64,000 bases of DNA from Paraspadella gotoi (taxonomy: Eukaryota > Chaetognatha), in NCBI GenBank assembly GCA_051294375.1, contig CM119270.1, forward strand, positions 15,623,845-15,687,844, in the 5' to 3' direction. Positions within the stretch are counted from its first letter, which is position 1; each line of letters starts with the position of its first letter. Below the pieces are notes generated by a model. It was given only the letters and a program-made list of their open reading frames with translations. It was not told where the DNA came from and searched no databases. A program made the position numbers and the translations under genes. Of the stretch, positions 23,907 to 34,799 are shown piece by piece.

Positions 23907-26069
23907 CTAGAAATGAGGAGAGGGGGGGTGAAGCGGGGGGGGTGGGATCGAGAGAGGGCGCTTGAGTGGTGATGAAGATCGAAAAAGGAAATAGAGATAG
24001 AGAGAAGGAAAATGAAAGAATTGAAATGATGAGGATTAATGTTTCTTAAAAAAAAATTTAAAAAGATTAATATAAAATAAAGACGAAAAAGAACTGAAAG
24101 AAAGAAAAACGGGAAGAAAATGAACCAAAATGAATAAATATAATTATAAATGAATCAATAAATAAAGCAGAAAAAACGGAAAATTAACGTAAAAATAGGA
24201 AACTATTAAATAATTTTTAAAAAAATGTTGCGCTCATGACGGACAGAGCGCTCGGAAATTTAAAGAGCTCTCATGATTTACGATTTATGAAAACGAAAAA
24301 CCGATTTTTTTATAGAGTTCAGCATAAAGGGTTTTAAAGACGAGTAAATTAAAAGAGGGAAAACGTCGAGTCACCACAAGAGTGTTTTTTTTTATTTTCT
24401 AATAGGCCTTTTAATAAATCTTTCTAATCTATCTCGACTTCCTGGAGAGTGGCAAAGTATATATCTCTGTCTCACTCACTCTTCTCTCCTCTCTCCTCGG
24501 TCGCCTGATGACGGCGTTTCTGCTCTCTCTTCTCCTCTCTCTCCCTCTCTCATCTCTCGTCGTCTCTACTCGTTCTCTTCTCTCTCTCTCTCTCTCTCTA
24601 AAATCGTGATTCTCGCGACCTGGACCCGTGTTGATTTCACCTTTTGTTTGACCCCTAGTTTCACCATCGCGTCTCTGACGCCATCTCCTCCTCTTCCTCT
24701 TCATCTTCCTTTTCCCCATTAGTCTCCTCTTCACTGTCATTGAACATCAGACCCTCGGACTTTCGGTCAAACCAGAACGCCAATTACGTAATGGGATCAA
24801 ACTTCAAAGGGACATATATTAAGTTTTAAATATTTGTTTTTCGTTGAACGAAAGGATATCAATACGTAAACCAAAAAAAATCATCAAGGCATATATTAAT
24901 TTCATGATATTATTACAGCGTACCACGCAAAAACATCCATCGCTCTTACCAGCCAATTAAATTACTATTTTCATAGAAAGCAATTGTTCTCAAGATTTTA
25001 GTTCCAAACTTTTATTTTTCATTTATTAGATCGTCTTTTACACCGCCTTATCAGTATCATTTGAAATTTTTTTCTTTTTTTTTAATTTAAAGTTTGCCGT
25101 GTAACACTCCCGACTCGTTCAATCTGTTAGTCTGTCTTTCTCTTTTTTAATTCATTTAATTTGGAGTATTAGTACAAATTAATATACTGCAATATACAAA
25201 TTATATTTTTCTTTCTTAATTTATTAGTTTCCTATAAAAGTAAAAAATCAATCTCTCTGACTCAAAAAAAAAAGAGGATAAACATAAAAAGAAAGAACGA
25301 CCTAAATCAAAAGAAAGATATTATCTAAATCTCATGGAACCTGGTTGACGTTTAATGTTGATAAACAGTACCGAGCCTTTCTTCTCTGCTCTCTCTCTCG
25401 TCCTCTTTCTCTCAACTTCTCCTTGTCTCTCGTCTCTCTCTTCTCTCTCTCTCTCTCTTCTCGTCTCTCTCTTAACTCGCTTATCAATGGCTTTTTAAAC
25501 GTTGATAAACAAAGCGTAAAGTCCGCTTCGCGTCTCTATCAAGGCCTTCGCTTCGTGCGAAATCCCCGGCGATTCTTCATCGTCTCTAAAAAAAGCTACG
25601 CGCGTGCGCAGAACGTATCCCGTCGCGCCACTACTCGTTACCGCGTCGCGTTGTCGGGGGATTTCGGAAGGAAAAAATTTGGTTTTTTTTATCTATGTAC
25701 GCGTAGCGCGTCGTGCTGAGAATTTTTTTGATAGTTGTACTTTTTTTTTAACGTAACTTTAAAGAAAAAGAAAAAAATTTGTGGGAAATATTAAATAAAC
25801 TATTTATAATAATAATAATAATAATAAAATTTATAATAATGTATTAAAAAGCTTACAATCGAGTAAGAAGTTCTATGGTACAAAAACCACCGATTTTCTT
25901 TTTAAATAAATCCAATAATTGTTTTTTTTCTTTTTTTTTTTGTGATTAGTTTAAATTTAAAATAAAATTGAGCTTAGAAAATTAAATAAGATGCATCGTT
26001 CTCCCGACGTTTGGCGCCTGGGTTAGTCTGCGAAAGAATCAACTCTATTCTATCTTCGTTTGTTGCGCC

Positions 26070-26374
26070 NNNNNNNNNNNNNNNNNNNNNNNNNNNNNNN
26101 NNNNNNNNNNNNNNNNNNNNNNNNNNNNNNNNNNNNNNNNNNNNNNNNNNNNNNNNNNNNNNNNNNNNNNNNNNNNNNNNNNNNNNNNNNNNNNNNNNNN
26201 NNNNNNNNNNNNNNNNNNNNNNNNNNNNNNNNNNNNNNNNNNNNNNNNNNNNNNNNNNNNNNNNNNNNNNNNNNNNNNNNNNNNNNNNNNNNNNNNNNNN
26301 NNNNNNNNNNNNNNNNNNNNNNNNNNNNNNNNNNNNNNNNNNNNNNNNNNNNNNNNNNNNNNNNNNNNNNNNNN
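26070..26374. other. Assembly gap (305 N)
   Basis: Run of N. Its flanks are AT-rich with no matching exon ends. Confidence 0.98.
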
Positions 26375-26655
26375 GAAAGAAAGAAGGAAAGGACGCCGCT
26401 AGGCAAGGTCGTTCGGAACTCCTGAAAATCCCTCACTTTCCCTTCGCTGACGTAAGAAACGGGGAGTTGTTCCCCCCCTCTCCTTTTTTTTCTTCCTTTT
26501 ATTTATTTTTCCGCCTTTTTTTTCCTTTTTTTTTTTGCCCCCAGTTAAGGAGTGAAAAAAAAATCACGAGCGAAGAGAGAGGAGAACTTGAAAACGTGAG
26601 ACCACGACTCTTGATGTACGTATCTTATTCGAGATAACTCGCGCTGAGTGCAAGT

Positions 26656-26656
<1 letters not shown>

Positions 26657-26747
<91 letters not shown>
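26657..26747. repeat. (GA)n microsatellite
   Basis: About 90 bases of GA dinucleotide in an intron of the copine gene; on the coding strand it reads as (CT)n. Confidence 0.9.
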
Positions 26748-26749
<2 letters not shown>

Positions 26750-26939
26750 CGTATAACAGAGTGAAATAAATAATAAAAATATAAAAGAAAACCATCAACA
26801 TTTTAAAGGTTTCCTTGGGGTTTCTCTTTTTGATAAAAACTATAAAGAGACAGGTGAGAAAAAAAAACGGGAAAGAACAAACGAAGCAGAAGAGACTTGA
26901 CAGACAAACGGACAGACTGACAGACAGACAGACCCTCAC

Positions 26940-27067
26940 CTTCTTAAAGTCCTCGTCTTCGTCCTCCACCGAAGTGATCGACGGACGTCGATTTTCCAAG
27001 TTTTTCGATCTCAAGTTTCTCCCGTGAAAAACTTTGGGACCTCGACGACTGAGGAACCTGACGCGAC
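26940..27067 (-). CDS. Copine tail exon: basic then acidic (128 nt)
   Basis: The acceptor (rc GGCTCCCAACAG) and GTGAGG donor frame an exon that enters after one base and leaves in phase 0. It encodes RVRFLSRRGPKVFHGRNLRS, then KNLENRRPSITSVEDEDED and FKK. It joins upstream through a shared Gly codon and downstream to ENEAERV. The other two frames do not connect to both neighbours. Confidence 0.7.
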
Positions 27068-27741
27068 CTGTTGGGAGCCAAGCTCGAATCGTTAAAGACA
27101 ATCTTTGCTTGTTTGAGCTTTGTTTCATATATTGAAAAGTATTTTCGTGGGGAAAGGAATAGAGTTAATGTTGCGGACTTATCGACTTATCGACTCGATC
27201 GGAGGTTGGTAATTTGATTTAATACCAAAAAAAATAAATTTGAATTCTTCTTCCTGAAATCCTTTTTTTTTTTTGCAGCTTTGAAGTATTTACTATTTAT
27301 TATTTACGCTTTTTCTTTTTCTTTTTCTTTTTCTCTAAGCGGCACTACAACTCGCCTTGGCCCCTTCCTCCCTATTTTCCACTTTCAACTGACTTTTTTT
27401 CGGTTTTGTTTGGTTTTTGTTTGTTTGTTTTTTTGTTTATTTTTTTGTTTTTAATTCATTTTTATTTTTTCGCCTCGCAAACTTTTTTTCGACGCTTTAC
27501 TTTTCTCAATCTTCGTCAAACAAGATTTCTCGCGGGTTCCTCTCACCCTTTCACCCCCAGGGGGCGACGCCAACTCCAGTAATCTTCGTGGATTTGAACG
27601 CCAGTCCTAACTACCCACTCTGATCCCCCTTTTTTTTTCCTCCAAACTTTCCGGGTTTTTTTTTATCCTGGTCCACTCTTTCCCCCCCCAAAAAAAAACA
27701 AAAACAAAAAAAAAAAAAAAACACATCTCTCGCTGTTTTAC

Positions 27742-27942
27742 CTTTTTTGGCCTTTTTCGAGCCAGGCCTCGATTGAAGCCTGAGTCCCCAAGAGGAATGT
27801 GGAAGTAAAGGGGAGTTGGAAGTGTGGTGATCCGGCGGGGCTTTGGACGAACCGGCGGTTGCGGCGGCGGCGGAGGCGGCGGCGGCGGCGGAGGCGGCGG
27901 AGGCGGTGGAGGCGGTGGAGGCGGCAACGGCGGCGGGATTTC
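27742..27942 (-). CDS. Copine tail exon: Ala/Ser-rich or Pro-rich depending on frame
   Basis: The acceptor (rc CTTCTCCTTCAG) and GTAAAA donor delimit 201 nt. In the phase that fits both neighbours it reads GNPAAVAASTASTASAASA, more alanines, then SSKAPPDHHTSNSPLLPHSS and WGLRLQSRPGSKKAKK. In a second open frame the same bases give about 20 prolines and then PPVRPKPRRITTLPTPLYFH, which would fit phase 0 on both sides but not the adjacent exons. The GCC/CCG repeat makes both frames open. I favour the alanine frame because of phase, with moderate certainty. Confidence 0.65.
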
Positions 27943-28569
27943 CTGAAGGAGAAGGAAAAAAGGAAATGAGAAAATAAACTCTTAACGAAAAGAAGAATGA
28001 AGGCGTCTTCGGCGGGCAGAACGGATTGGGTTTTTTCCAAACTCATGGTATGGGCCCATTGGGCTTATTACGAGCTCGCTTGATGAAAGGTCCGGTAGAG
28101 AATAGAGAAAAGTGCCAAGAAAGACAATGAAGAAAATGGGTAAAAAGGGAGAGAGAAAGTGGGGGGAAAAATGGAAAGAATCAATTGTTCGTGTAGAATT
28201 GAAAAAGGAGAAAGGAGAAAATGTAAAAAGAAAATGAAGGGAAACAATAGGGAGAAAAAATTGAGTGTTTATAATGACACATTCCTCATCTAACGATATG
28301 AAAATTTATGAAAAAAACCGCTGATTTATTTCGGTATATTTTTTTTCTAATAATTTATATATAATTATATATATAATATAATGTAAGAAGCAAAATAAAA
28401 AGAAAAACTCCGATCTGGTCCGGGCTCGCGGGAAAAATCATTGAACATTTTTGACTTCGTTCGCCATGAAATGAAAGAAGGGGGCAAAACTTATGAGTGA
28501 ACGAAACCAATTTTAAATAAAATAAATAAATAAATAAAATTAAAAAGCAGACGACGATCTTATTCTCAC

Positions 28570-28823
28570 CAATGACACCCGGCAAGCAGACTTTGTCCGG
28601 CGACGCCCGGTCCAACGAGACTTGCCGGGACCAACCGCCGGATTTTCCGGGATAGCCCGCCTTTCCGCCGGGATGACCGGATTTTCCGCCGGGGTGACCC
28701 GGTTTGACGCCGGAGTGACCCGATTTGCCGCTGGCGTAGTGTTGGCCCGCTAGCGCCATCGTGGCCGCGGCGCCGTAAGTCAACGAACCGAGGACGGAGT
28801 TCCGATAGGAGGGAGGGGCGTTG
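28570..28823 (-). CDS. Copine tail exon: PPSY motif and Gly-Lys-His repeats
   Basis: The acceptor (rc CCTTCCCCTTACAG) and the GTGAGA donor enclose 254 nt, phase 2 in and phase 1 out. It encodes SNAPPSYRNSVLGSLTYGAA, then a repeat region of the type SGHSGVKPGHPGGKSGHPGG, then SGGWSRQVSLDRASPDKVCL and PGVI. PPSY matches the PPxY pattern known to bind WW domains. The Gly-His-Pro-Gly-Lys repeats look disordered. The neighbouring exons at 29,669 and 27,742 fit both phases. Confidence 0.75.
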
Positions 28824-29280
28824 CTGTAAGGGGAAGGGGCAAGGATAGATATCGATGGAGGAAGAGGAAATGGAGGAAAAAAGGTCGTTTTGAAAAAAAA
28901 TCAAGGACGTTGTGGGGATGACTTTGGCCGGAAGAGGGCGGAACGGCGTCATTGACGACGACGACGACGACGACGACCAAAAAGACAAAGATGACGAAGA
29001 CCACGGCCGCAGCCATCAAGAGTCTTATAGGATCGATGCGTAAGAACAAGAAAGACTCGTTAATCCAAGAGAGAGTCGTTAGTTTCTGGTAACATCGGAG
29101 ACGACAACGACGACAACGACGACGACGACAACGACGACCGCCGGAGCAAAAAATGCTGAATATATTACGAGAATCCCATAAAATAGTTTGTGTTATGGCG
29201 TAGCATCACTAGCATGTATTGGTTTTTGGTAGGTAACAACGGGCAGTCTCAGCCGATGTTGATTTTTTTTTAATATTAAA

Positions 29281-29637
29281 GTTAGTGAATCCCCGCTTTT
29301 CACTCTCCATCGTATTGTAATTAATTAATATTAATTAATTAATTAATATTAATATTAGTTAATCCCCGCTTCTCACTCTCCATCGTATTGTAATTAATTA
29401 ATATTAATTAATTAATTAATTAATATTAATATTAGTTAATTCCCGCTTTTCACTCTCCATCGTATTGTAATTAATTAATATTAATTAATTAATTAATTAA
29501 TTAATATTAATATTAGTTAATCCCCGCTTTTCACTCTCCATCGTATTGTAATTAATTAATATTAATTAATTAATTAATTAATTAATATTAATATTAGTTA
29601 ATCCCCGCTTTTCACTCTCCATCGTATTGTAATTACC
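29281..29637. repeat. Tandem repeat, 72-81 bp units, 5 copies
   Basis: Each unit contains AATCCCCGCTTTTCACTCTC plus CATCGTATTGTAATTAATTA and a TAAT-rich spacer. Starts at about 29,289, 29,361, 29,439, 29,519 and 29,600 give spacings of 72, 78, 80 and 81 bases; the growth lies in the (TTAA) spacer. It lies in an intron of the copine gene. Confidence 0.9.
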
Positions 29638-29668
29638 ACCTCCCACTCTTCCCCCATCACGATATCAC

Positions 29669-29804
29669 CTCTTCCGTCCCGCGACGGCGACGGCGCCGCT
29701 CGGAGAAAAGGGCGCCGCCATGACGGCGGTCGGCGCGATCGCCATCGAAGAGGAAAACGACGCCGACGACGCCGCGTTGTGTAGCTTGAATTTTCCGTCA
29801 ACGA
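29669..29804 (-). CDS. Copine tail exon: Ala/Ser/Pro-rich (136 nt)
   Basis: The acceptor (rc CATCCTCGCTCACAG) and a GTGATA donor enclose 136 nt, entering after one base and leaving two. It reads VVDGKFKLHNAASSASFSSS then MAIAPTAVMAAPFSPSGAVA and VAGRK. Phases match the exon at 30,210 upstream and the exon at 28,570 downstream. Confidence 0.7.
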
Positions 29805-30209
29805 CTGTGAGCGAGGATGGAGGAAGAAAACTTTTCTATTTTTAGTATGTTCCTCTTTGTCGCGCTTCATCGCGTTTATCTCTACAAAATTGCTTATATT
29901 TTTTTTTCCAAATACTTATTACTTATATATCACTAAATATGTTTAAAGTCCGAGAACAACAACTTTTCATGATCTTTTTTTCCGAAAGCACCCAATTTCT
30001 GTTCTTTAATCAGTAAACTACATCTATCATCATATTTGCCAATTCTTACCACTCAACCGAATATCTAACCCGAATCCCTAACCCTAACCTCGTAAACTAA
30101 CCATTCTCTTTAAAAACTAACCTAATTCCTAACGAATTTATGACAATCGCAAAAAAAATTCCTAGAAAGAATGCAGATGTTATCATCGATGCTGTCAAAG
30201 AATCCTTAC

Positions 30210-30450
30210 CCGGCGCCCGGTTGAACCGTTGCAAGTGAGAGGGTGAGTTAAGCATCGCCGATGGCGGCGGAAAGGGAAAGTGAGTGCGATGCTGCGTCTT
30301 CGTCGTCGGCGATGATGCGAAGGTGAGTTCGTCGGCGCCGGCGGCGTCCGTTTCCATAGTGGCGGCCTCTGCGGCGTCGGCCGTGCGGTCATCCAAGCCT
30401 GACGGAATGAAGCGCCTGGGCGGGCGCCGCCGATGACGGAACGGCAACTC
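30210..30450 (-). CDS. Copine tail exon: Arg/Pro-rich then Ala/acidic (241 nt)
   Basis: The acceptor (rc TTGATTCCCAG) is preceded, a few bases away, by a 78-base (CT)n tract on the coding strand; the donor is GTAAGG. Phase 0 in, phase 1 out. It encodes ELPFRHRRRPPRRFIPSGLD, then DRTADAAEAATMETDAAGAD, then ELTFASSPTTKTQHRTHFPF and PPPSAMLNSPSHLQRFNRAP. Full open frame and good splice sites support coding. No known domain seen. Confidence 0.75.
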
Positions 30451-30464
30451 CTGGGAATCAATTA

Positions 30465-30481
30465 TGAGAGAGAGAATGAGA

Positions 30482-30542
<61 letters not shown>
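30465..30542. repeat. (GA)n microsatellite forming a coding-strand (CT)n tract
   Basis: A 78-base dinucleotide tract ends about 15 bases upstream of the splice acceptor at 30,451. On the minus strand it is a pure pyrimidine tract. Confidence 0.9.
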
Positions 30543-30546
<4 letters not shown>

Positions 30547-30625
30547 GAGCGTGGGGGAAAGAAGTTGGCGTTTGCAGTTGAACAATCTTCTGTTCTTCTC
30601 TCTGGTCGGAAATTTCTTTCGCTCT

Positions 30626-30660
<35 letters not shown>

Positions 30661-30691
30661 TCTCTCTCCTTAATGGTTACGATAAATGAAC

Positions 30692-30741
30692 TTGTACAAT
30701 CGGCAACGTTCTTCGGGCGGCAGCACTTTGGTTCCGCCCCC
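30692..30741 (-). CDS. Candidate 50-nt copine tail exon bridging phase 1 to phase 0
   Basis: The acceptor is rc GGTATCGTTTCAG; the donor would be GTTCAT, which is weak. A 50-nt exon here changes phase 1 to phase 0, exactly what is needed between 31,363-31,443 and 30,210-30,450. It would read GGRNQSAAARRTLPIVQ. A different frame reads GGGTKVLPPEERCRLYK but does not fit. The nearby 250-N gap could hide the true exon instead. Confidence 0.35.
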
Positions 30742-31074
30742 CTGAAACGATACCCCTCCCACCACTGACAGATCCACACCCCACAAACCGATTCTCTTTC
30801 CACAACCGATTCGCTCCCCACAAACGTTCTTCCTCCAAAAACCGGCCAAGAGAGACTGAGATAGAGGCAGAAAAATCGGTAATGTTTTAATTTGTTTTCA
30901 AACAACGATTTATTTAAAACATGTCCATATTTTTTTATGTTTTAAAACAAATTTTTATGTTTGTGAACAAATAAAAAAAATTTCCGATTATCCTTATTGT
31001 TTAATTTCCTAATCTTATTACTACATCCGGTTGACCCCTACTTCGAGTTAGAATCCTACTTTCGGATTGCCCCT

Positions 31075-31324
31075 NNNNNNNNNNNNNNNNNNNNNNNNNN
31101 NNNNNNNNNNNNNNNNNNNNNNNNNNNNNNNNNNNNNNNNNNNNNNNNNNNNNNNNNNNNNNNNNNNNNNNNNNNNNNNNNNNNNNNNNNNNNNNNNNNN
31201 NNNNNNNNNNNNNNNNNNNNNNNNNNNNNNNNNNNNNNNNNNNNNNNNNNNNNNNNNNNNNNNNNNNNNNNNNNNNNNNNNNNNNNNNNNNNNNNNNNNN
31301 NNNNNNNNNNNNNNNNNNNNNNNN
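31075..31324. other. Assembly gap (250 N)
   Basis: Run of N between the exon at 31,363 and the candidate exon at 30,692. It could contain another exon of the copine tail. Confidence 0.98.
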
Positions 31325-31362
31325 AGAGAGAAAGAGAGAGAAAAAGATAGAGAGATTCTTAC

Positions 31363-31443
31363 CAGGGGATATTCTGGGTGTGGTGGTTGCGTTTGTGGTG
31401 GGTGTGACGACGGTGGTAGCGGTGGCGGGTGGAGAATTCGTCT
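31363..31443 (-). CDS. Copine tail exon: Thr-rich (81 nt)
   Basis: The acceptor (rc CTATTTTTCCTCCGTAG) and GTAAGA donor frame 81 nt. In phase 1-1 it encodes ETNSPPATATTVVTPTTNAT then TTPRISP. A second frame gives a His/Arg-rich string but ends in a stop at the donor. The Thr-rich frame fits the preceding exon at 32,442. Confidence 0.65.
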
Positions 31444-32441
31444 CTACGGAGGAAAAATAGAGAAAGACTAAATGTTAAGAGAACATATATTGTGTTTAAA
31501 AAGATACAGTATTTATTCAAAAGAATCGCCTCTTTTAACAACGTTAATGTTGCAATATCTTTAAAAGTTTTAAAACTCAAGTAATAAAGATGTAATAAAG
31601 ATGTGTTTACTTCTTTGTATGTAATTGTAAATATTGGATGAAAAAAATTGTAGATTTTTTATATTAAATAGATGTTTTATTCTGACTGTCGAAACTATAG
31701 ATGGGCAAATAAAGGATAATTAGGTATTTTTTAAATCATGCACTAATTTTTTTTTCTTGCATATAACTGTAAAATCCTGATATGCTTTATTTTTATTTTG
31801 TATAAAACAATTTTGTTTGTAAGGCTAGGTCGTAAGACTCTCACCTCAACCGGTATTGGGCGCAAAGAAGTACAGGGTTATAGTACAGTACGGTATAGTA
31901 TAGTATAGTAAAGTACAGTAGTCAGCGATCGTGCTACGTCAGTTTTGCCAATGTGCAAAGAACAAATAACAAGACGTTCACTTTACAGTATCGCACGGAG
32001 ACTTAGCATTTAATTTCGTTTAAATCCATTAACAATGATTTTAAAACAAAATAATAATAACTTTTTGAATCAATAAAAATACTAAATACACGTTTTTATC
32101 TATTTACTAAGCAAGAATCGTTATATCCGACGCCCTTTGTATCCCGTTTTCAATTTGCATTTATATCGAATACAGTAAACTCAGATTTCTAACGAAACTT
32201 CATCCCCGACAAAAAAAGAAGCCAAATTTCTTTTCCGTCTCGAGTTTTTGTTTCCTCTTCTTTTTCTCACTCACTCACTCACTCTTCACTTCATAAATCA
32301 CGTTTTCACGGATCAATGAGTTTCTTTCCTTTTTCGATCCGACGCTCGCATCGCGCCACGCCCACTCCTAATCCCCCACCCCCCCATTCCTCCCCCCTTT
32401 GATCGCATTTGTTACGATCAAAGAGGGTCGGATGCGCTCAC
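31444..32441. other. Intron, AT-rich
   Basis: AT-rich sequence with a short GTATA/AGTACAGT stretch near 31,875-31,925 and a (CACT)n run at 32,268-32,284. Nothing coding was seen. Confidence 0.6.
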
Positions 32442-32526
32442 CTCCCTGCCCGAGCGGCCGGCCCGTCTCTGCCGGGACCGTGACGCCCGGAAGGATCGTG
32501 GCTCCGGGCGAAGACGCTTTGGCCAC
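32442..32526 (-). CDS. Copine tail exon: VAKASSPGATILPGVTVPAE (85 nt)
   Basis: The acceptor (rc CACTTCTCTACTCCCAG) and GTGAGC donor frame 85 nt, phase 0 in and phase 1 out. It reads VAKASSPGATILPGVTVPAE then TGRPLGQG. Upstream it joins the PPPYQE exon, which leaves in phase 0; downstream it joins the Thr-rich exon. A second open frame (GQSVFARSHDPSGRHGPGRD) resembles the Gly-rich tail but does not fit the phases. Confidence 0.65.
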
Positions 32527-33192
32527 CTGGGAGTAGAGAAGTGTGTTGGGAGGTGGTAAGTTTAGGTGGCGCGGGAGTGGGAAGGTGGTTTTGAGAAGGA
32601 GGGGAGAGGGGAAAAGTAAGAGAAAGAAATTTGTCGATGCGAAGCGAATGTCGAATCAAGGTCGACATTTTTTTTTTTTTTTTTTTTGAAATATGAAATT
32701 TGCCCAGAAGGTCGAGGGGAAATGACATCAAAGAGAAATTCTTAGACGATGACGAAGAAAAAGACGACGACGAAGACGACGATAAAACCGACAACGATTG
32801 AAAACTTGGGGTCAAAATATCGCGTATAAAATGAAATAAACTACTTTATTGAATTTCAATAAATTCCTATTTCAACTTTGGCGGGAAACGAGGAGACGAC
32901 AAAGATCATTCGGAGAAAAAGAGGAATAAAAAAAAAGCAACGATGAATGATGAATATTGAAGACTCGGATGAAAGGAGCAATAAAATAAGAACGACGACG
33001 ACGACGATGACGATGACGATGACGACGAAGACGGAAAAGAGGAAAGAGCGAAAAATTCCTGGCGGAATTGGCGCTGACCACTTGGTCGTAAAATAAACAA
33101 CAACAACGACAGAAGAATAACTTTGAAAATAACAGAAAATGCAAGAAATTTAGTTTTACTGGGAGCTGGATATAATAAAAATAACAATAACT

Positions 33193-33663
33193 CTGACCCA
33201 CTGGTAGGATGGGGGCTGATGTCCGAGGAAAACGATGCTAGACAACAATAACAACGACGATAACAACAACATCAATGAATTGGTGCTGACCTCCTGGTAG
33301 GGCGGAGGCTGATGTCCGAGGAAAACGATGTAGACAACAATAACAACGACGATAACAACAACATCAATGAATTGGTGCTGACCTCCTGGTAGGGCGGAGG
33401 CTCGATGTCTGCGAAAACGATGTAGACAACAATAACAACGACGATAACAACAACATCAATTGATATTGCGTGCCATGACCTCCTGGTAGGGCGGAGGCTC
33501 GATGTCCGCGAAAAACGATGTAGACAACAATAACAACGACGATAACAACAACATCAATGAATTGGTGCTGACCTCCTGGTAGGGCGGAGGCTCGATGTCC
33601 GTAGGCGACGTCGATGAAATAATGATCGGACGATTGATGATCATGGACGCAGTTTGCAACGAA
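33193..33663 (-). repeat. Tandem repeat of a PPxY-coding segment, 92-97 bp units, 5 copies
   Basis: Units start at about 33,193, 33,286, 33,378, 33,474 and 33,568. On the minus strand each has a variable AG, then 18 bases that encode PPPYQE (PPSYQW in the last), then a GT donor (mostly GTCAGC), then a TTGTTGTTATCGTCGTTG spacer. Each 18-base segment could be a phase 0-0 microexon. See the exon at 33,573-33,663. Confidence 0.85.
33573..33663 (-). CDS. Copine tail exon carrying DIEPPPYQE (91 nt)
   Basis: The acceptor (rc CCTTTCCTCCCTCAG) at 33,664-33,665 starts a 91-nt exon whose first base completes the split codon left by the exon at 36,105. It reads SLQTASMIINRPIIISSTSP then TDIEPPPYQE and ends at a GTCAGC donor in phase 0. 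PPPY is a PPxY motif, the known ligand of WW domains such as those of Nedd4-type ubiquitin ligases. It lies in the first (5'-most) unit of the tandem array at 33,193-33,663. Confidence 0.65.
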
Positions 33664-33699
33664 CTGAGGGAGGAAAGGAGGAAAGGAAGAAGGGAGGAA

Positions 33700-33733
33700 A
33701 GGAAAGGAAAAAGATTAAAACGGAAAGAAAGGA

Positions 33734-33829
<96 letters not shown>

Positions 33830-33835
33830 AATAAA
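33700..33835. repeat. (GAAA)n microsatellite
   Basis: Tetranucleotide tract of about 110 bases at 33,725-33,832, pyrimidine-rich on the coding strand, just upstream of the acceptor at 33,664. Confidence 0.9.
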
Positions 33836-34033
33836 TGATGAAATAAAGCGAGTAAGAAAGAAAAAAAACAAAGAGAAATGCAGAAAGCAAAATACAGAGA
33901 AAAAGGAGATAGAAAAAAGAAAAAAAGATAAAGAAGAGGAGAGGCAATAAGGATGGGGAAATATAGAAAAAATTAGACAAGAGGTTGATATATTCCGCAG
34001 AGAGTGACATCGCAGATTAATTCGTAAATCTTG

Positions 34034-34037
<4 letters not shown>

Positions 34038-34089
<52 letters not shown>
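34038..34089. repeat. (CT)n microsatellite
   Basis: About 50 bases of CT dinucleotide in the intron between the copine exons at 36.1 and 33.6 kb. Confidence 0.9.
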
Positions 34090-34092
<3 letters not shown>

Positions 34093-34379
34093 TCCACCAT
34101 CAGCGGTCCCAAGCGGCGTCGAGAAATGATATTTGATACTTTTACTTTTACTTTTACTTTTTCGATAAGGGATATTGCAAAGCCTCGCACCATGAAATGA
34201 ATTCTCGTGGTCACGTCAACAACTAGGTATGGTGTACCACTAAACTTGGTCCTCGTCGTCGTCGTCGTTTTTGTCTACCTGATTCACAAAAAACTGGATA
34301 GTGAAGACAGGTCGGTGACTCCTCGGCACGACTGGGTAAACAAATCTACAAATCTGTTATTTTGTGGGAGCAAGACTTA

Positions 34380-34600
34380 AAGCTGCCTCACTGCTGTTCG
34401 TCCTCAGCCTCGTCTCAATTGCTGAGAGGCAAAGTCATCTCGTTACAACCGTGCGTCCCGGGTACAATCCCTGGGTATCTCGGTTCTGGCTTGAATGTGA
34501 CGGAGCAGGTCTAAACATGCCAGTGACAGAAGGCGGTCACTGAGGGTCAATCGGTGAGATACCCCGCGCCCCTGTTGTCACAGGCATTCCTCCCGTTGCC
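34380..34600 (+). mobile_element. Possible tRNA-derived SINE fragment
   Basis: The segment has a box-B-like motif GGGTACAATCCC at about 34,459-34,470, preceded by a possible box-A-like GCTGAGAGGCAAAG. No clear poly-A tail or target duplication was recognised, so the call is weak. Confidence 0.22.
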
Positions 34601-34799
34601 ATAATTTATTGTTTTTTCGATCAAAATGCTGCTACTGTAAACATTGCAAATTGCGCAATCTGTCGTCGACGGAAGCAAAAAATGACTTTCTAAACCAAGA
34701 TCTATTTTCTTCTTCTCTTCTGAGATCAATCTTCGTAAGACCTCATTCCAGTTTCGCCTCCAAGAGTCGATGCCCCTTCTCCCTCGCCGTCGTCTTCTT

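Larger units (their letters stand above)
23907..26939. other. Intron of the copine gene with a 305-N gap
   Basis: AT-rich DNA between the exons at 26,940-27,067 and 22,482-23,906. It contains (CT)-rich stretches at 24,470-24,600 and 25,385-25,480, a GC-rich patch at 25,500-25,710 with an open frame but no splice sites, ATA repeats near 25,810, the gap 26,070-26,374 and (GA)n at 26,657-26,747. A minus-strand acidic frame at 24,650-24,760 (FNDSEEETNGEKEDEEEE) is noted but does not fit the phase of its neighbours. Confidence 0.6.

Noticed and set aside
24650-24760. Minus-strand acidic segment (FNDSEEETNGEKEDEEEE) as a further copine exon
   Set aside because: Its possible donor leaves phase 2, while the flanking exons both need phase 0. 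No convincing acceptor was found. It could still be an alternative exon.
25500-25715. GC-rich patch with open frames on both strands
   Set aside because: No acceptor or donor fits on either strand, and no motif was recognised.
30060-30100. Telomere-like CCCTAACCCTAACC
   Set aside because: Only two units are present, in an intron of the gene; no array.
33725-33832. CRISPR-like or regulatory array
   Set aside because: It is a plain (GAAA)n microsatellite in a eukaryotic genome, with no spacers.
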